DNA of 64,000 nt from Skeletonema marinoi. Lineage: Eukaryota > Bacillariophyta > Thalassiosirophyceae > Thalassiosirales > Thalassiosiraceae. The notes below the pieces were generated by a model that had not been told where the DNA came from, did not search any database, and saw only the letters and a program-made list of their open reading frames with translations. This document shows, one piece after another, positions 23,670 to 34,016 of this stretch. Each line of letters starts with the position of its first letter. Positions within the stretch are counted from its first letter, which is position 1. Both the position numbers and the translations under genes were made by a program. Where the stretch lies: NCBI GenBank assembly GCA_030544225.1, contig CM060507.1:558001-622000 (forward strand), given 5' to 3'.

Positions 23670-24095
23670 GCTTACCTGGTGATACAGTATCAATATCTTG
23701 CTTAGACAGTGGATGAATCATGCAATAAACGTGGCCGTTGATATGATGATATTAATATTACGGATAGATGATTGTGAAGGGAAGTTGTGCAGGAACAGAA
23801 GGCAAGAAACGTTAGTTTAGTGGACTCAGCAGGCTGCATCTGCATACAATATACAATGAGAATGCAAAGACATGGCATGGCATGGCATGGCAGCTAACTT
23901 ACTGGTGATGTCTCTGAGTGGCAATGACGATATGTAATGATGAGGTGAACGGCCGTTGATGGAAATGATTATGATAGAAGACAATGTTGAGAAATAGTTA
24001 GTGTCATCAGGCGCATATATCAGAGAAGAACAATAGAAAGACACGGCATGGGCGAGGCATCTGACTTACTGGTATGATCTCTGGGATGGAGAGGC
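23670..24095. repeat. Tandem direct repeats in the 5' flank of the membrane-protein gene
   Basis: Three related blocks begin near 23,671, 23,893 and 24,060 with (A/G)CTTACYTGGTGAT or ACTTACTGGT. Between them, GGCCGTTGAT recurs at about 23,732 and 23,951, and ACATGGCATGG/ACACGGCATGG at about 23,871 and 24,041. On the minus strand each carries a CCAGTAAG or CCAGGTAAG splice-donor-like site, so these may be duplicated non-coding first exons of the gene at 23,517. That is inference. Confidence 0.5.
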
Positions 24096-24203
24096 AGTGG
24101 CAACGGTAGCGGTAGCAGTAGCTGTTGTTGTTTTTCAGTTTGTGGAATTATGTCGCCAGTTGGCGTGCAGTTTCAGATAGAAATGGAAGAGTGACACCAC
24201 GTC

Positions 24204-24256
24204 GATCGTGCAACCGTGCAAGAGTGTCTCACGATGTTGATCGTGCAACCGTGCAA
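24204..24256. repeat. Short direct repeat of GATCGTGCAACCGTGCAA
   Basis: The 18-mer GATCGTGCAACCGTGCAA occurs at 24204-24221 and 24239-24256, followed by the related CCGATCCTGCAAC. The surrounding 24,100-24,990 has no gene that I can support. Confidence 0.75.
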
Positions 24257-25001
24257 CCGATCCTGCAACAGACGTTTATTGTTTTGGTACGTTGGAGTTC
24301 AGTACAGTAAAAACGACTAAGTCATCCTTTCCTCAATCGCACGATCAACGCGGGCTGCGCATTATCCTTCGTGAAACCATATTTTTGTTGCGAGTCTCAG
24401 TCATCGGCCTTGTCGCGGTCCGCTAGCCCACATTGGATTTTTTACACGATCGGACACGAAGCGGTACCACGTCTGTCTCCAACTTGCCGTTCGCTTCTCA
24501 TCATTTTGCCATTTCACGACTAACTACTTACATACTTTTCGGTCGGTATCAGTCGCAGCGGTGCTCATGTTTCCATATCCACGTCAGCTACATCGATTTT
24601 TAAACAACTGAATTGGTATTGCAACGTCAGACTTACTTCCACAACTCACATCGACCACAATGTACGATTCCCAAATCCATCACTTTCTACGTGGTGGTCT
24701 ACGTAGGAATTATAATTATACGCTACAATTCCACAGATGCGGAATTTGCTTTATATTAATTAGATGTTAGTGTTAGAAAGGATGCCTGTCTCATTGTCGA
24801 ACTTGCGAATCTGTTTTGAAATCAAATATCAAACAACATTTTTCATCTTGATGACATCTTCACATATGCTGATCTCCTTTGCTTGGCTCTACAATAAAAT
24901 TTTCCGCCGCACGCCGCATCGATAAGTAAGTAGTATCATCGTCATCGACTCCACCTCTCGCTCTCCTCAATACTACACTCTGCTAAATTCAAATTTTCAA
25001 C

Positions 25002-25660
25002 AAAATGGTCTAACTTGCAAAGATGCAGAGTATTGTTGTAAAGAAGGGTAGAGTGATTGCAGAGTAAGATAAAGTAATTGTCAAGAAAGACGAAGAACTC
25101 GCATCGGGGAAGTCTACGTTCCAAGATCAAGTATTAGAGAAGGACGATGAACTCGCAGAGAAGGACGAAGAAATTGCTTCAATGAAAGCCAAATTGAAGA
25201 AGATAGTTGTGGCAGCCGCCGAAAGTGGCTTTGAACCATCCGATCAAGAAGACAGCGACGCAGAAGAGCATCATCCAGCAAAGCGCCAACGTACCGAGAG
25301 TGAACGCAGCGGCAATGGGCTGACAAACAGGGCGACTCGAAACAGGGCTAGGAGGGTCCAAGTCAAGCATGAAAACATCAAGGCAGGTGAAATCAAATGC
25401 CCTCTGATCCTCAATGCAACAACATCATCCTACACGATGGTGGATGCAAGCGTCTTACTTGCACCAATCACCAGCCTCACTACCTCTACTTTTGTGCCCA
25501 CTGCAAGATGATTGGAGAGCATGGCTCAGTTGATGCAAACACAAAGTTTCCTCCTCTTTTTCTCTCTTCTTTTTCGTTTTCGCCCGCCCCCAAGTCTGAC
25601 GAAACCCACAAAAAGATTCTACATGAAAGATACAATATCCCCGTCCCCGTCTTTCTCTAA
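25002..25660 (+). pseudogene. Decayed coiled-coil / Cys-His protein gene
   Basis: A frame ending at about 25,511 reads a heptad-like, Lys/Glu-rich segment (LEKDDELAEKDEEIASMKAK), then an acidic and basic stretch with a possible nuclear signal (AKRQR). A stop (TAA, 25065-25067) interrupts the coiled-coil part. Near 25,385 the credible reading moves to another frame, giving a Cys/His cluster (CNNIILHDGGCKRLTC, then CAHCKMIGEHGSVD) up to a stop at 25,660. The two halves look like one former protein with a metal-binding C-terminus. An intron at the frame change cannot be excluded. The family is not named with confidence. Confidence 0.5.
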
Positions 25661-26578
25661 TTATGACTCATCTCCCTAGTCTCCAATTACACCTATCCAA
25701 TCTTTCATCACATCTACCAGTGCAGCATTGATTCGGAGGAGGAGGACAAGGCTTGTTATTGGTAATAGTAATACAAGTATCCGGGTCCGGGTCTGGTGTC
25801 TGGTGTAGGAGTTAGGTGCAGTTGTAGTCCCCGTCTTTATCCTTACGATTACGATACGTGAACGTATCATCATCAAACAGCCATATCTCATATGGCAACT
25901 TAAAGTCAGTACAGAATTCTTTGGCTTTTGATGCAAAGAATAGGATGGACATAGCGGAGACTTTGAGGTGGATTGACCTGCTAGAGCTCGCCGCTCGCCG
26001 CTCGCCGCTCGGCTCCCGTCCCGCACCAACCCGACATTTATGTGAACAGAGACCTATTATGATCTATATCCAGCGGAGGGTAAAATGCGGAATAGAAATC
26101 ATTGAAGTACGGGACCATTTTTTCTAGTTTCACCTACCACACCAAATTGTAGAGAACGAGAAAAGCTGTCCAATACCACACATGACGATTGCATTGATAA
26201 GGACAAGAACATGGGTCTCGCAAGTATGTAAGATGCATAGGACTCTATGTGGAGTTTTAGTGAATATAAAGTGAAGGACTCATCGACACCTCTTGAAACC
26301 ACTACGCTATACCTATACTGTAGTTTACCTCAAATTATTCGGGAATAGACTATTTGAATGCTTCACTCGCATCACATCATATCGGAGAGCTATAAGCGAG
26401 CTTCAACAAAGAAATGTATTCCATAAGAACGGACTATTGTTACATGATGACAAGAAGCAGAGAACGATCACAGATACAGCAGTGGGCTATTCATCTACAA
26501 GTATGATTGCATTATTTTACTAAAACAACATCACAAAAAGCGAAGCACTATTAATTCGTTCCTCTTCATGTTTCTCTT
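25661..26578. other. Intergenic region, no supported gene
   Basis: Only short overlapping frames without domain signal. There is a small CTCGCCG tandem at about 25,986-26,011. The last ~50 bp match the 3' flank of the second light-harvesting gene (GCGAAGCACTATTAATTCG at 26,540 and 28,407), probably a shared 3' UTR. Confidence 0.6.
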
Positions 26579-27277
26579 CTAAAATCCAAGGTTCTCAAGG
26601 ATTCCCTTTCCATTGATCTGCTCCTGCACACACATACCGGCGGCAGCCAACATAGCAAGACGTCCGTTCTGAAGTTCCTTGGTCTGCATAGTGTTGAAGT
26701 CCTTGGCATTTGTTGGCTTGAAGCCAGCACCGAATCCAATGTCACCAGGGTAGTATGTCTTACGAAGGGTGAAGAGAGGACCAAGGCCGGGCTCAACCCA
26801 TCCAGTAGCGGCACGGGCGGCCTCGGCAATGTTGATAGCGAGGAAGAATGGGAAGAGGACAGTTCCGGGCACCTCGAGGAGTTGGTTGTTGGCAATGGTG
26901 TGGTGAACATCCATTCCGTATGTGATGGTTGGTGTGGACTCTCCAATGAGGTATCCAACAGTGGCCGCCATGGCAACACGTCCGTGCATGACTTCGGCCT
27001 CACGGAGACGCTTGACTCCATCGACATCCTTGCCCTTGGAGAAGCCAAGAGGATCGAAGAATCCTAGTGGGGCGACAGCTCCGGGAAGGCCGAAGCATGG
27101 AGCAGATTCATCGGGAACCCAGTAGTTGAGGGGAGCGACAACCTCAACTTCGGGCATGGCGGGTTCGGCAACTTCCTCAACCTCGGACATGCGGAGAGCA
27201 GTGTGCTGAGGGGCGGTAGTGGAAGGAGCGAAGGCAGAGGCGCCAGCAATGGCAGCGGAGAGGATGGCGAGCTTCAT
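26579..27277 (-). CDS. Fucoxanthin chlorophyll a/c-binding light-harvesting protein, copy 1, 232 aa
   Basis: Plastid antenna protein of the LHC superfamily, binding chlorophyll a/c and fucoxanthin in thylakoid membranes around the photosystems. The N-terminus is a bipartite plastid-targeting leader: MKLAILSAAIAGASAF with the diatom ASAFAP cleavage motif. Helix 1 carries LREAEVMHGRVAM (91-103, chlorophyll-binding Glu, His and Arg), the middle helix is around 130-147, and helix 3 carries KELQNGRLAML (200-210). Length and the three-helix plan are as expected for this family. A second copy lies head to tail at 28,446-29,174; they differ mainly by a 10-residue insertion after the leader. The subfamily is not assigned. 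No intron. Confidence 0.95.
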   Translation of the reverse strand: MKLAILSAAIAGASAFAPSTTAPQHTALRMSEVEEVAEPAMPEVEVVAPLNYWVPDESAPCFGLPGAVAPLGFFDPLGFSKGKDVDGVKRLREAEVMHGRVAMAATVGYLIGESTPTITYGMDVHHTIANNQLLEVPGTVLFPFFLAINIAEAARAATGWVEPGLGPLFTLRKTYYPGDIGFGAGFKPTNAKDFNTMQTKELQNGRLAMLAAAGMCVQEQINGKGILENLGF

Positions 27278-28445
27278 GTTAAGATATGTATTGGAGTTTG
27301 TGAAGAGTATCAGAGATAAGAATTATGAGCGATGTATGATGTGGCCATAAAGAGATGAGTATGGATGGCTACCAAAGGAACACCTCCTGTACTAGCCATC
27401 CTGACGAGGCCAGATGAGGTGACGGATCATCATGGAAATCTTGTAAAATCATGCGCTGTTTTGATGCGTTTTTGGTTGGAGGTGCGTTTTTGTTCTGTTT
27501 GGGGGGCGAGAACATACGTGTGGTGCGCGCGCGGTTGGCACGTGCTGTGCGTGACTGTGGGCTGTCACGTAACAGTACCACATACCCTGTACTACAGTAC
27601 TATGTATCGGAGTATCTCCAGCAAAGCAAAAGAGCAGCATGCGATGCTTGCAGCCAGCGTAGCGAATAAAGCATGCTACAGCACTGAAAATACTCTCATC
27701 TTTATATATAGAGAGAGTATCTACAGGCAGTCTATTATTTTGGATGCGATTCTTTTTTGAATGAGTAGCGCCATTAAGCACAAATCTTACTGCATGGAGA
27801 AATCTGGTGAGATGAAGACTCCTCTATTGTTGTTGTTGGGAAGAAATTCACAGGAGATGCAGAAATGCCTTATGTTGCCGCTCAGTTATAATCATCTTTG
27901 TGTTGCCGTAAGGCATCTTACTGGTTGTGAAGAGGAGATATATAAGTGACAGGAGAGAAGAGTTCCACTTGTTGGAACGAAGCACACTGACTGTATGTGA
28001 AGGGTTTTGAAGGGCTGTAACGCATGTACTTGCAGGCTATAGATACCACTACACACTGACACTGACACATGTGATTTCGATACAGTGATGTATGTGGAAG
28101 AGTACAAAGATGCAATGCTGATGAAATTGAACTACTTTCAATGATACAAGTGTTTTAGAGTGGGGTATGTTTATTGTTAGCTCATATGAAAGCAACCAAC
28201 CAGAACTTGGTAGATCCTGCGTTAGTCTTCACGTCAATTGGTTCGTTTCATTCTTTAATTTCTTCGCCTCCGATCGACACAGTACACCGGCACATATATA
28301 TACAAGTCTGGTGTAATCACCAGCATCTGGTGAAGACGCAACGTGATTGCCGTCTCCCTCTGGAAGTTAGTCGTCAATCGGCCTGGGGGTGCTCCGCCGC
28401 TGAAAGCGAAGCACTATTAATTCGTTCCTCTTCATGTTTCTCTTC
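27278..28445. promoter_or_regulatory. Intergenic and upstream region of light-harvesting gene 1
   Basis: Contains blocks also found upstream of copy 2: CATCCTGACGAGGCC at 27,397 (120 bp from the ATG) and GGGCTGTCACGTAACAGTAC at 27,559 (282 bp from the ATG). Minus-strand promoter function is inferred from this conservation. The rest, about 27,600-28,390, shows no supported gene. Confidence 0.55.
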
Positions 28446-29174
28446 TTAAAATCCAAGGTTCTCAAGGATTCCCTTTCCATTGATCTGCTCCTGCACACAC
28501 ATACCGGCGGCAGCCAACATAGCAAGACGTCCGTTCTGAAGTTCCTTGGTCTGCATGGTGTTGAAGTCCTTGGCATTTGTTGGCTTGAAGCCAGCACCAA
28601 ATCCAATATCTCCAGGGTAATATGTCTTACGAAGGGTGAAGAGAGGACCAAGGCCGGGCTCAACCCATCCGATGGCAGCACGGGTGGCCTCAGCAATGTT
28701 GATGGCGAGGAAGAATGGGAAGAGGACAGTTCCGGGCACCTCAGGGATTTGGTTGTTGGCAATGGTGTGGTGAACATCCATTCCGTATGTGATGGTTGGT
28801 GTGGACTCACCGATGAGGTATCCGATAGTGGCCATCATGGCAACACGTCCGTGCATGACTTCGGCCTCACGAAGACGCTTAACTCCATCGACATCCTTGC
28901 CCTTGGAGAAGCCAAGAGGATCGAAGAATCCTAGAGGAGCAACGGCTCCGGGAAGGCCGAAGCATGGAGCAGATTCATCGGGAACCCAGTAGTTGAGGGG
29001 AGTGACGAGCTCAGCTTCGGGCATGGCGGGTTCGGCAACTCCCTCAACGGCAGCAACGGGAGCGGCAACTTCCTCGACCTCAGACATGCGGAGAGCAGTG
29101 AGCTGAGGGGCGGTAGTGGAAGGAGCGAAGGCAGAGGCGCCGGCAATGGCAGCGGAGAGGATGGCGAGCTTCAT
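28446..29174 (-). CDS. Fucoxanthin chlorophyll a/c-binding light-harvesting protein, copy 2, 242 aa
   Basis: Close tandem paralogue of the gene at 26,579-27,277. It has the same leader with ASAFAP, helix 1 motif LREAEVMHGRVAMMAT, and helix 3 motif KELQNGRLAML ending in GKGILENLGF. The extra residues APVAAVEGVAE lie in the mature N-terminus, near a repeated VE/AEP pattern. Most other differences are conservative, so both copies are probably functional antenna proteins. No intron. 5' and 3' flanks are partly duplicated with the gene. Confidence 0.95.
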   Translation of the reverse strand: MKLAILSAAIAGASAFAPSTTAPQLTALRMSEVEEVAAPVAAVEGVAEPAMPEAELVTPLNYWVPDESAPCFGLPGAVAPLGFFDPLGFSKGKDVDGVKRLREAEVMHGRVAMMATIGYLIGESTPTITYGMDVHHTIANNQIPEVPGTVLFPFFLAINIAEATRAAIGWVEPGLGPLFTLRKTYYPGDIGFGAGFKPTNAKDFNTMQTKELQNGRLAMLAAAGMCVQEQINGKGILENLGF

Positions 29175-29455
29175 GTTTAGATATGTATTGGTGTTTGTGA
29201 AGAGTATCAGAGATAAAAATTATGAGAGCTGTGCAGAGTTGCTACAAAGAGCACACAGCACACCTCCGATGGACGTGTTCATCCTGACGAGGCCGAGATG
29301 AGGTGGGCGGTTCGTTTTGTAAATATTCCCTTGATGAGGTGGACGATAATCGATGAGTCATCTGTTTGTGAGCTTGTTGGATGGTGATGACGATTTTTGC
29401 TTTGTTTGTGTTCCGTGTGAGTGCGTGGTGGTGGCCCACGGCCCACGGCACGGGT

Positions 29456-29475
29456 GGGCTGTCACTTAACAGTAC
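29456..29475 (-). promoter_or_regulatory. Conserved upstream element of the light-harvesting pair
   Basis: GGGCTGTCACTTAACAGTAC starts 282 bp from the ATG of copy 2. The matching GGGCTGTCACGTAACAGTAC of copy 1 (27,559-27,578) starts exactly 282 bp from its ATG, while much of the sequence between them and the genes has diverged. A regulatory role is inferred. Confidence 0.5.
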
Positions 29476-30316
29476 AGTATCGTACACTACAAGTAGTGGA
29501 TTTACATACATACAATCTATCGCTTGAGAAAGATTAGATACCTCAATCAAGTGAGGGCGCTCGCTATTGTACTGTCTCTGCACAGACTTCATGCACTCAA
29601 AGGATACTACGGGTGTGGAGGTCTGTACTCCACCAAGAGAAACAACAATAGAGAGTGGTTGTGGGGTGCCGAAACTGTGTGGTTTCATGTTAAATCTATG
29701 ATGCGAACCCACACCCACACCCCAAGTTGCAAGACGGGAACATCTTTATCTTTATGTAGATGTTTTCGTGAGAGCCCGTCTGGTCAAATAAAGGGTGGGG
29801 AGTGGGCCGCTTAAATTCTATCTATCCATTCATCAAGCAATGCCAAGAGAAACCCACACAGACTACGATGAGTGCATTGGTTGATGACCACACAACCAAA
29901 AAAGAATGAGCAGAGATGAGCAGCAAACTCCCAGACTCCAACCCGCAAGGTGAGGACGAGCGTTGAGTGCATTGTGCTCAATCGTGTCTGTCTATCACCT
30001 CAAGCAATACTTCATTACCTCACTCAGACAAGGGTAAATAAAAAATACTCAAGTACAATAGCAAGAGGCGATAAATGCTCGAGTAACTATCTACCTGGCT
30101 GTCTTCTATCTTGCAAGTTACGAAACCAATCACTGGCTAGATAGAATCACAACTCAACATTACTCTACTTTCTTGAGTGCTTTGACTCTGAGTGATATTC
30201 CTTGTGCAAAAATACCTAAAAGAAAACCTGCTCTACATAAAAATACTCAACACCTTCCATTACTTTAAAGCCCTCTTAAGAGCGAGCGAGAGCCCGAAAA
30301 AAAAAAGAACACAGTA
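29476..30316. other. Intergenic region, no supported gene
   Basis: Only short frames without recognisable signal. The end abuts the 3' end of the 752-aa gene. Confidence 0.6.
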
Positions 30317-32575
30317 TCATAAATCCCACTCCTCATTCTTCCCAGCACCACTACTCCCACTCCCACCAGACATTATACTCAAATCTTTCCTCAGCGATCC
30401 TAAATCAAATCTACTTAAATTGGGTCCTCCATATGCTAACCCTGCACCTACCGTATGTACCCTTCGTCCCATCCCAGCAGCAGCAGCACTACTGCTCGTG
30501 GTATCATTCGACATTTGATACTTTGCCTTACTCAAAAATAAATCTTGCTGTTGCTTTGATGATAAATTTGCCGATTTGGCCATCATTTGTGCCAGTGGAG
30601 ATAATGTATTCTCCGTTGCTGCTGCACCACCACTTCCCGTGCTACTATTGGAAGTACTCATTATAGAATTCCTGCTGGATATTCGACTTAACATTTCACC
30701 ACCAAGTGTTGCACCTGGTGATGTTGCTGTTGTTGTCGTGGCAAAGCTTCGATTACTACTGTTGGAAGAAGAAGAAGAGGGGCCCACCCTCATCCGTGCA
30801 GCAGATCGTCGTAACATCGCCAAATCATTCACGGATACCGATGCTCGATGGGAATTTAATTGACGATGACTTCCAAAACTATTCATGAATGCAGCTGCCG
30901 TTTTGGAGGAGCCAGTGGAGGAATGGGAGGTTTGTCCAGAAGTGGAGGATGGTGATATGGCACGTTTTGAGCCGGAGAGGGAGGAGGTGGATGGTTTTAC
31001 ATTTGTTGACATGGGAGTAGCACCACCACCATCATTATCAGCCGTGGTCGAAGCTGTACCAGCAGCACCACCCTCCTCAATCGAAACCAACATGGGATTC
31101 TCACTCTCAAACTCCTTACTAAACATCCTAAAATCCTTCCACTGCTGATTCCTCAACCGTAAGTTCAAATCACCCTCATTCCCATCCCCTTCATCCAACA
31201 TGTCACGAAATTTCAAATTGACACGACTTGAGGGTGTGATTCCCAGTGCACCGAATAATTTGTTTCCGGCATTGTTGCTGGAGGTGGCGTTGGGGTTTGA
31301 GGAATCAGAGAGGAGTTCTTCGTTTTGGTAGCTGTATTGGAGTGTATTCATTGATTTGGACTTTCGTCGAATTTGTTCTTGGTTGGATTGGTGGAGTTGT
31401 GGTTGGGGTGGGAGGCCTTGTTGTTGTTGTGGTGATTGCTGTGCACCACCCAATTTGGCAAAGTAGATAGGAAACGAAGCATTCCCCTCCCCTCCCCCAC
31501 CACTAGCACCCCCTCCCCCCGAATGAGCACTTCCACTTCCATTACCACCACTCCCACTACTACTACCAGCAGGACTATGACTCAACAAATACTCCGGAGC
31601 ACAAATACTCTGACTCTTTCTCATCATACCCGAAGCTGAATAATCTTTACTTGCTCTTGGATTATTGTTGGCAAATAGTGGAAAGGCATCATTATTTCCT
31701 ACTGCTGCAGTATCAGCTGCAGCTGCTCCACCCTCGTTGTTGTTGTTGTTGTTATTGGCAAACTGTAGACCAAGTCGACTTGGATTCTTGGTATTCATTG
31801 AAAAAGTTACAGATGTATTCTTTTTCATTCCTCCCCCACTATTGTTGTTGTTGTTAGTATTGGTGGTGCCCTCTCGTTGTGAGGACTGTTGAAGCTGTGC
31901 CGAGGAATTGACCCTAAGTGCTGATCGTAGACTAGGCATACGTGCTGCTCCCCCAGTGTTTGCTCCTCCTGTTGTTCCTGTTTGTTTTAAGGCTGATGGT
32001 GCAACCGAAGGAAAGTGAGCATTCCCCTCTCCACCAGTACCATCGTCACTCCCATCCACACTCATGGTGGGATGTTCTTCCGTGCCAACGGTGGTGGTGG
32101 TCCCCTCAGATGATACAGGTGTAATCCCCTGTCCTTGTTGTTGAGGTCGTTGCAACTGCAATCCCCCCTGACCTTGTTGTTGAGGTCGCTGTAACTGCAA
32201 CCCCTGCTGCTGCTGTCCAGTCCAACTACCAGGCCGCTTCAAATTAAAAAAACCCATACCCCCACTTCCCCCACCCCCAGCACCACCCACACCCTCCGGA
32301 CTAACACTAGCAACACGTCCCGGACGACTAAGTGCAACTACCAAATCCTCACTTTCATTATTGTCAATTGCCATGGCACTCAGGTACGGAGAACGTTTCA
32401 TTCTTGGTGGTGCAGCAGCTGAGGTGGAAAAGGAATCGCCGTGTGACGAGGAATTGGTGGTGATGTTGCGGGAAGGACGGCGGGAGGTGGAGTGTTGAGA
32501 GGAGGCTTGAGAGCCTTCGTGGGAGGAGAGGGAGTTGACTGTTGGGAGGGAGGCGTTGAATGATGCTTTTCTCAT
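30317..32575 (-). CDS. Low-complexity Ser/Gly/Asn/Gln-rich protein, 752 aa
   Basis: Function not recognised. One long intronless frame, with no signal peptide, membrane helix or known domain. The protein alternates homopolymer-like runs (Gly, Ser, Asn, Gln, Ala) with short islands of higher complexity: KRPGSWTG, a duplicated LQLQRPQQQGQG (about 125-150), NPSRLGLQFAN, RRKSKSMNTLQYSYQNEELLS, KLFGALGITPSSRVNLKFRD, NQQWKDFRMFSKEFESENPM, and the C-terminal VGAGLAYGGPNLSRFDLGSL. Several basic-then-Ser sites (RKASF, RRPSR, RKSQS, RKSKS) look like kinase targets. It is probably a largely disordered phospho-regulated protein; that is inference. The start ATG is the first in frame, with a non-coding leader upstream. 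Confidence 0.8.
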   Translation of the reverse strand: MRKASFNASLPTVNSLSSHEGSQASSQHSTSRRPSRNITTNSSSHGDSFSTSAAAPPRMKRSPYLSAMAIDNNESEDLVVALSRPGRVASVSPEGVGGAGGGGSGGMGFFNLKRPGSWTGQQQQGLQLQRPQQQGQGGLQLQRPQQQGQGITPVSSEGTTTTVGTEEHPTMSVDGSDDGTGGEGNAHFPSVAPSALKQTGTTGGANTGGAARMPSLRSALRVNSSAQLQQSSQREGTTNTNNNNNSGGGMKKNTSVTFSMNTKNPSRLGLQFANNNNNNNEGGAAAADTAAVGNNDAFPLFANNNPRASKDYSASGMMRKSQSICAPEYLLSHSPAGSSSGSGGNGSGSAHSGGGGASGGGGEGNASFPIYFAKLGGAQQSPQQQQGLPPQPQLHQSNQEQIRRKSKSMNTLQYSYQNEELLSDSSNPNATSSNNAGNKLFGALGITPSSRVNLKFRDMLDEGDGNEGDLNLRLRNQQWKDFRMFSKEFESENPMLVSIEEGGAAGTASTTADNDGGGATPMSTNVKPSTSSLSGSKRAISPSSTSGQTSHSSTGSSKTAAAFMNSFGSHRQLNSHRASVSVNDLAMLRRSAARMRVGPSSSSSNSSNRSFATTTTATSPGATLGGEMLSRISSRNSIMSTSNSSTGSGGAAATENTLSPLAQMMAKSANLSSKQQQDLFLSKAKYQMSNDTTSSSAAAAGMGRRVHTVGAGLAYGGPNLSRFDLGSLRKDLSIMSGGSGSSGAGKNEEWDL

Positions 32576-34016
32576 GATGGATGTTTGTTTGTTTGGAGTG
32601 TTTGTTAGGGTGTAGTGTTAGGTGTTGAGGGGTGTGGATTATTGATCTGAGAGAGATAAGAATAAACAAAGAGGAGTTAGTGAATGAAACAACAATGAAG
32701 TCAGAGGCAGCAGTGCCCTTGCTGCACATCATGTGATTGATATGGAAACATTCCTCGGCAAAGAGTGAGCGGGGCGTGTATCAAACAATAAGTCATCTAA
32801 CATCCACTGCCCCGAGAGAGTTGAGGGATCCATCACCCGCCCGCCCATGATGACACCTTCCTTAATGTTCATAGTTTAATGAACACATATCGACACACAT
32901 CACCACCCCCCTCTCCGCCGAGCGACGGTTGTACAACAAACCTCCGGCTGCACGGAAATTGAACCAAGGACTATTAAGTTGTCAAAGTGGTGGCACCTCT
33001 CGGCGAAAGGCCTTCAAAACTCACCTAGTTCTGCCTCTTGATAAAGTCTCTAATGTCTCTTTTTCTTCTTCGGTGTCCGACAACAATCAACGCTATCAAT
33101 TATATATCAATGATGTTGCTTTATCAGTCTGCTTTTCAACCACACAATCGTTTATGTTGTGTGTTCTCAACATCCATCAACACGAGGATGCAATAAGTAA
33201 GTTTGTCTAAGTTTGTGCATCGCGGAACGACGTGCAAAAGTGCGTAAAGCAATGAGGTGGTAGGTAATCCGGGCAGCTGGCACCATCCGTTATTCAAGCT
33301 CAAGGTCATATAACTGAGGATCGGAACATCTCACAAACATCTCACAGTGGAATTGGTATAGTGGGTATGAAGTTCAAGGTGCGAGTGAGGGTTGAGGACA
33401 TTTGTTGGGCCTGTTGACGTGGTGTGAGTTGAAGTTTGGATTTGTTCTCGAAGGCCTTCAAGTTGGTTGTAGGTAGGAGTGTGTATGTAAGTGGTAGGTA
33501 CCTGTATGCATGATAATTTACTTAAATCCTCCGCTCAAGAAGTGTCACAAGCCAGAGCTGTGAGTCCCTTCATGCAAACGAACACCATACAACAAAGACC
33601 CGAAGAGTTAACGAAACAGATTTTTCTTGACACAATGTGCAATCCTAACTCAACAAATCCGAGTGATTGACGGTGGAATCAGTCACTGTGTAATGTGTCT
33701 TGAAAGTGAAAGAGAGCGAATGTGAAGTATAGAATTCCATGTCTGCAGGTGATGATTTATTGTCGTGCTGAACAAATTATTTCTTGTATCAAACGTCTTG
33801 GTTGAAAACCACGTGTCGATTGAATATAAGCTTTAAAAGCTTGACTATATACATCATGTGCAGGGATGTGCAAAATGAGCGAATGTCTTTTAGCTTAGGC
33901 GAACATCAACCAGAATATCTACTGTCTACATTCATGATATAGTGACAGTACTGTTTCATAGATTGCACCCAGCAACTGACGCAAAGTATTGCTTTCAACA
34001 ACAATTCATCGTACAT
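32576..34016. other. Intergenic region with 3' flank of the MYND/Sel1 cluster
   Basis: 32,576-33,500 holds no supported gene; a 93-codon frame at 32,929 has no signal. 33,500-34,016 resembles the flanks of the other MYND/Sel1 genes: TCCTCCGCTCAAGAAGTGT at about 33,525 and 35,604, and ACTGTCTACATTCAT at about 33,921 and 36,177, probably 3' UTR carried along in the duplications. Confidence 0.6.

Noticed and set aside
25676-26029. 117-codon minus-strand frame
   Set aside because: No domain, no homologous copy in the window and low-complexity composition; not supported.
30433-31892. Several plus-strand frames of 60-95 codons
   Set aside because: All are antisense to the 752-aa gene and consist of Leu/Val/Cys runs opposite its Gln, Asn and Ser runs.
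32929-33020. tRNA-like GGTTCAATTTCC on the minus strand
   Set aside because: The loop would have eight bases and the flanking stem does not pair; no acceptor stem was found.
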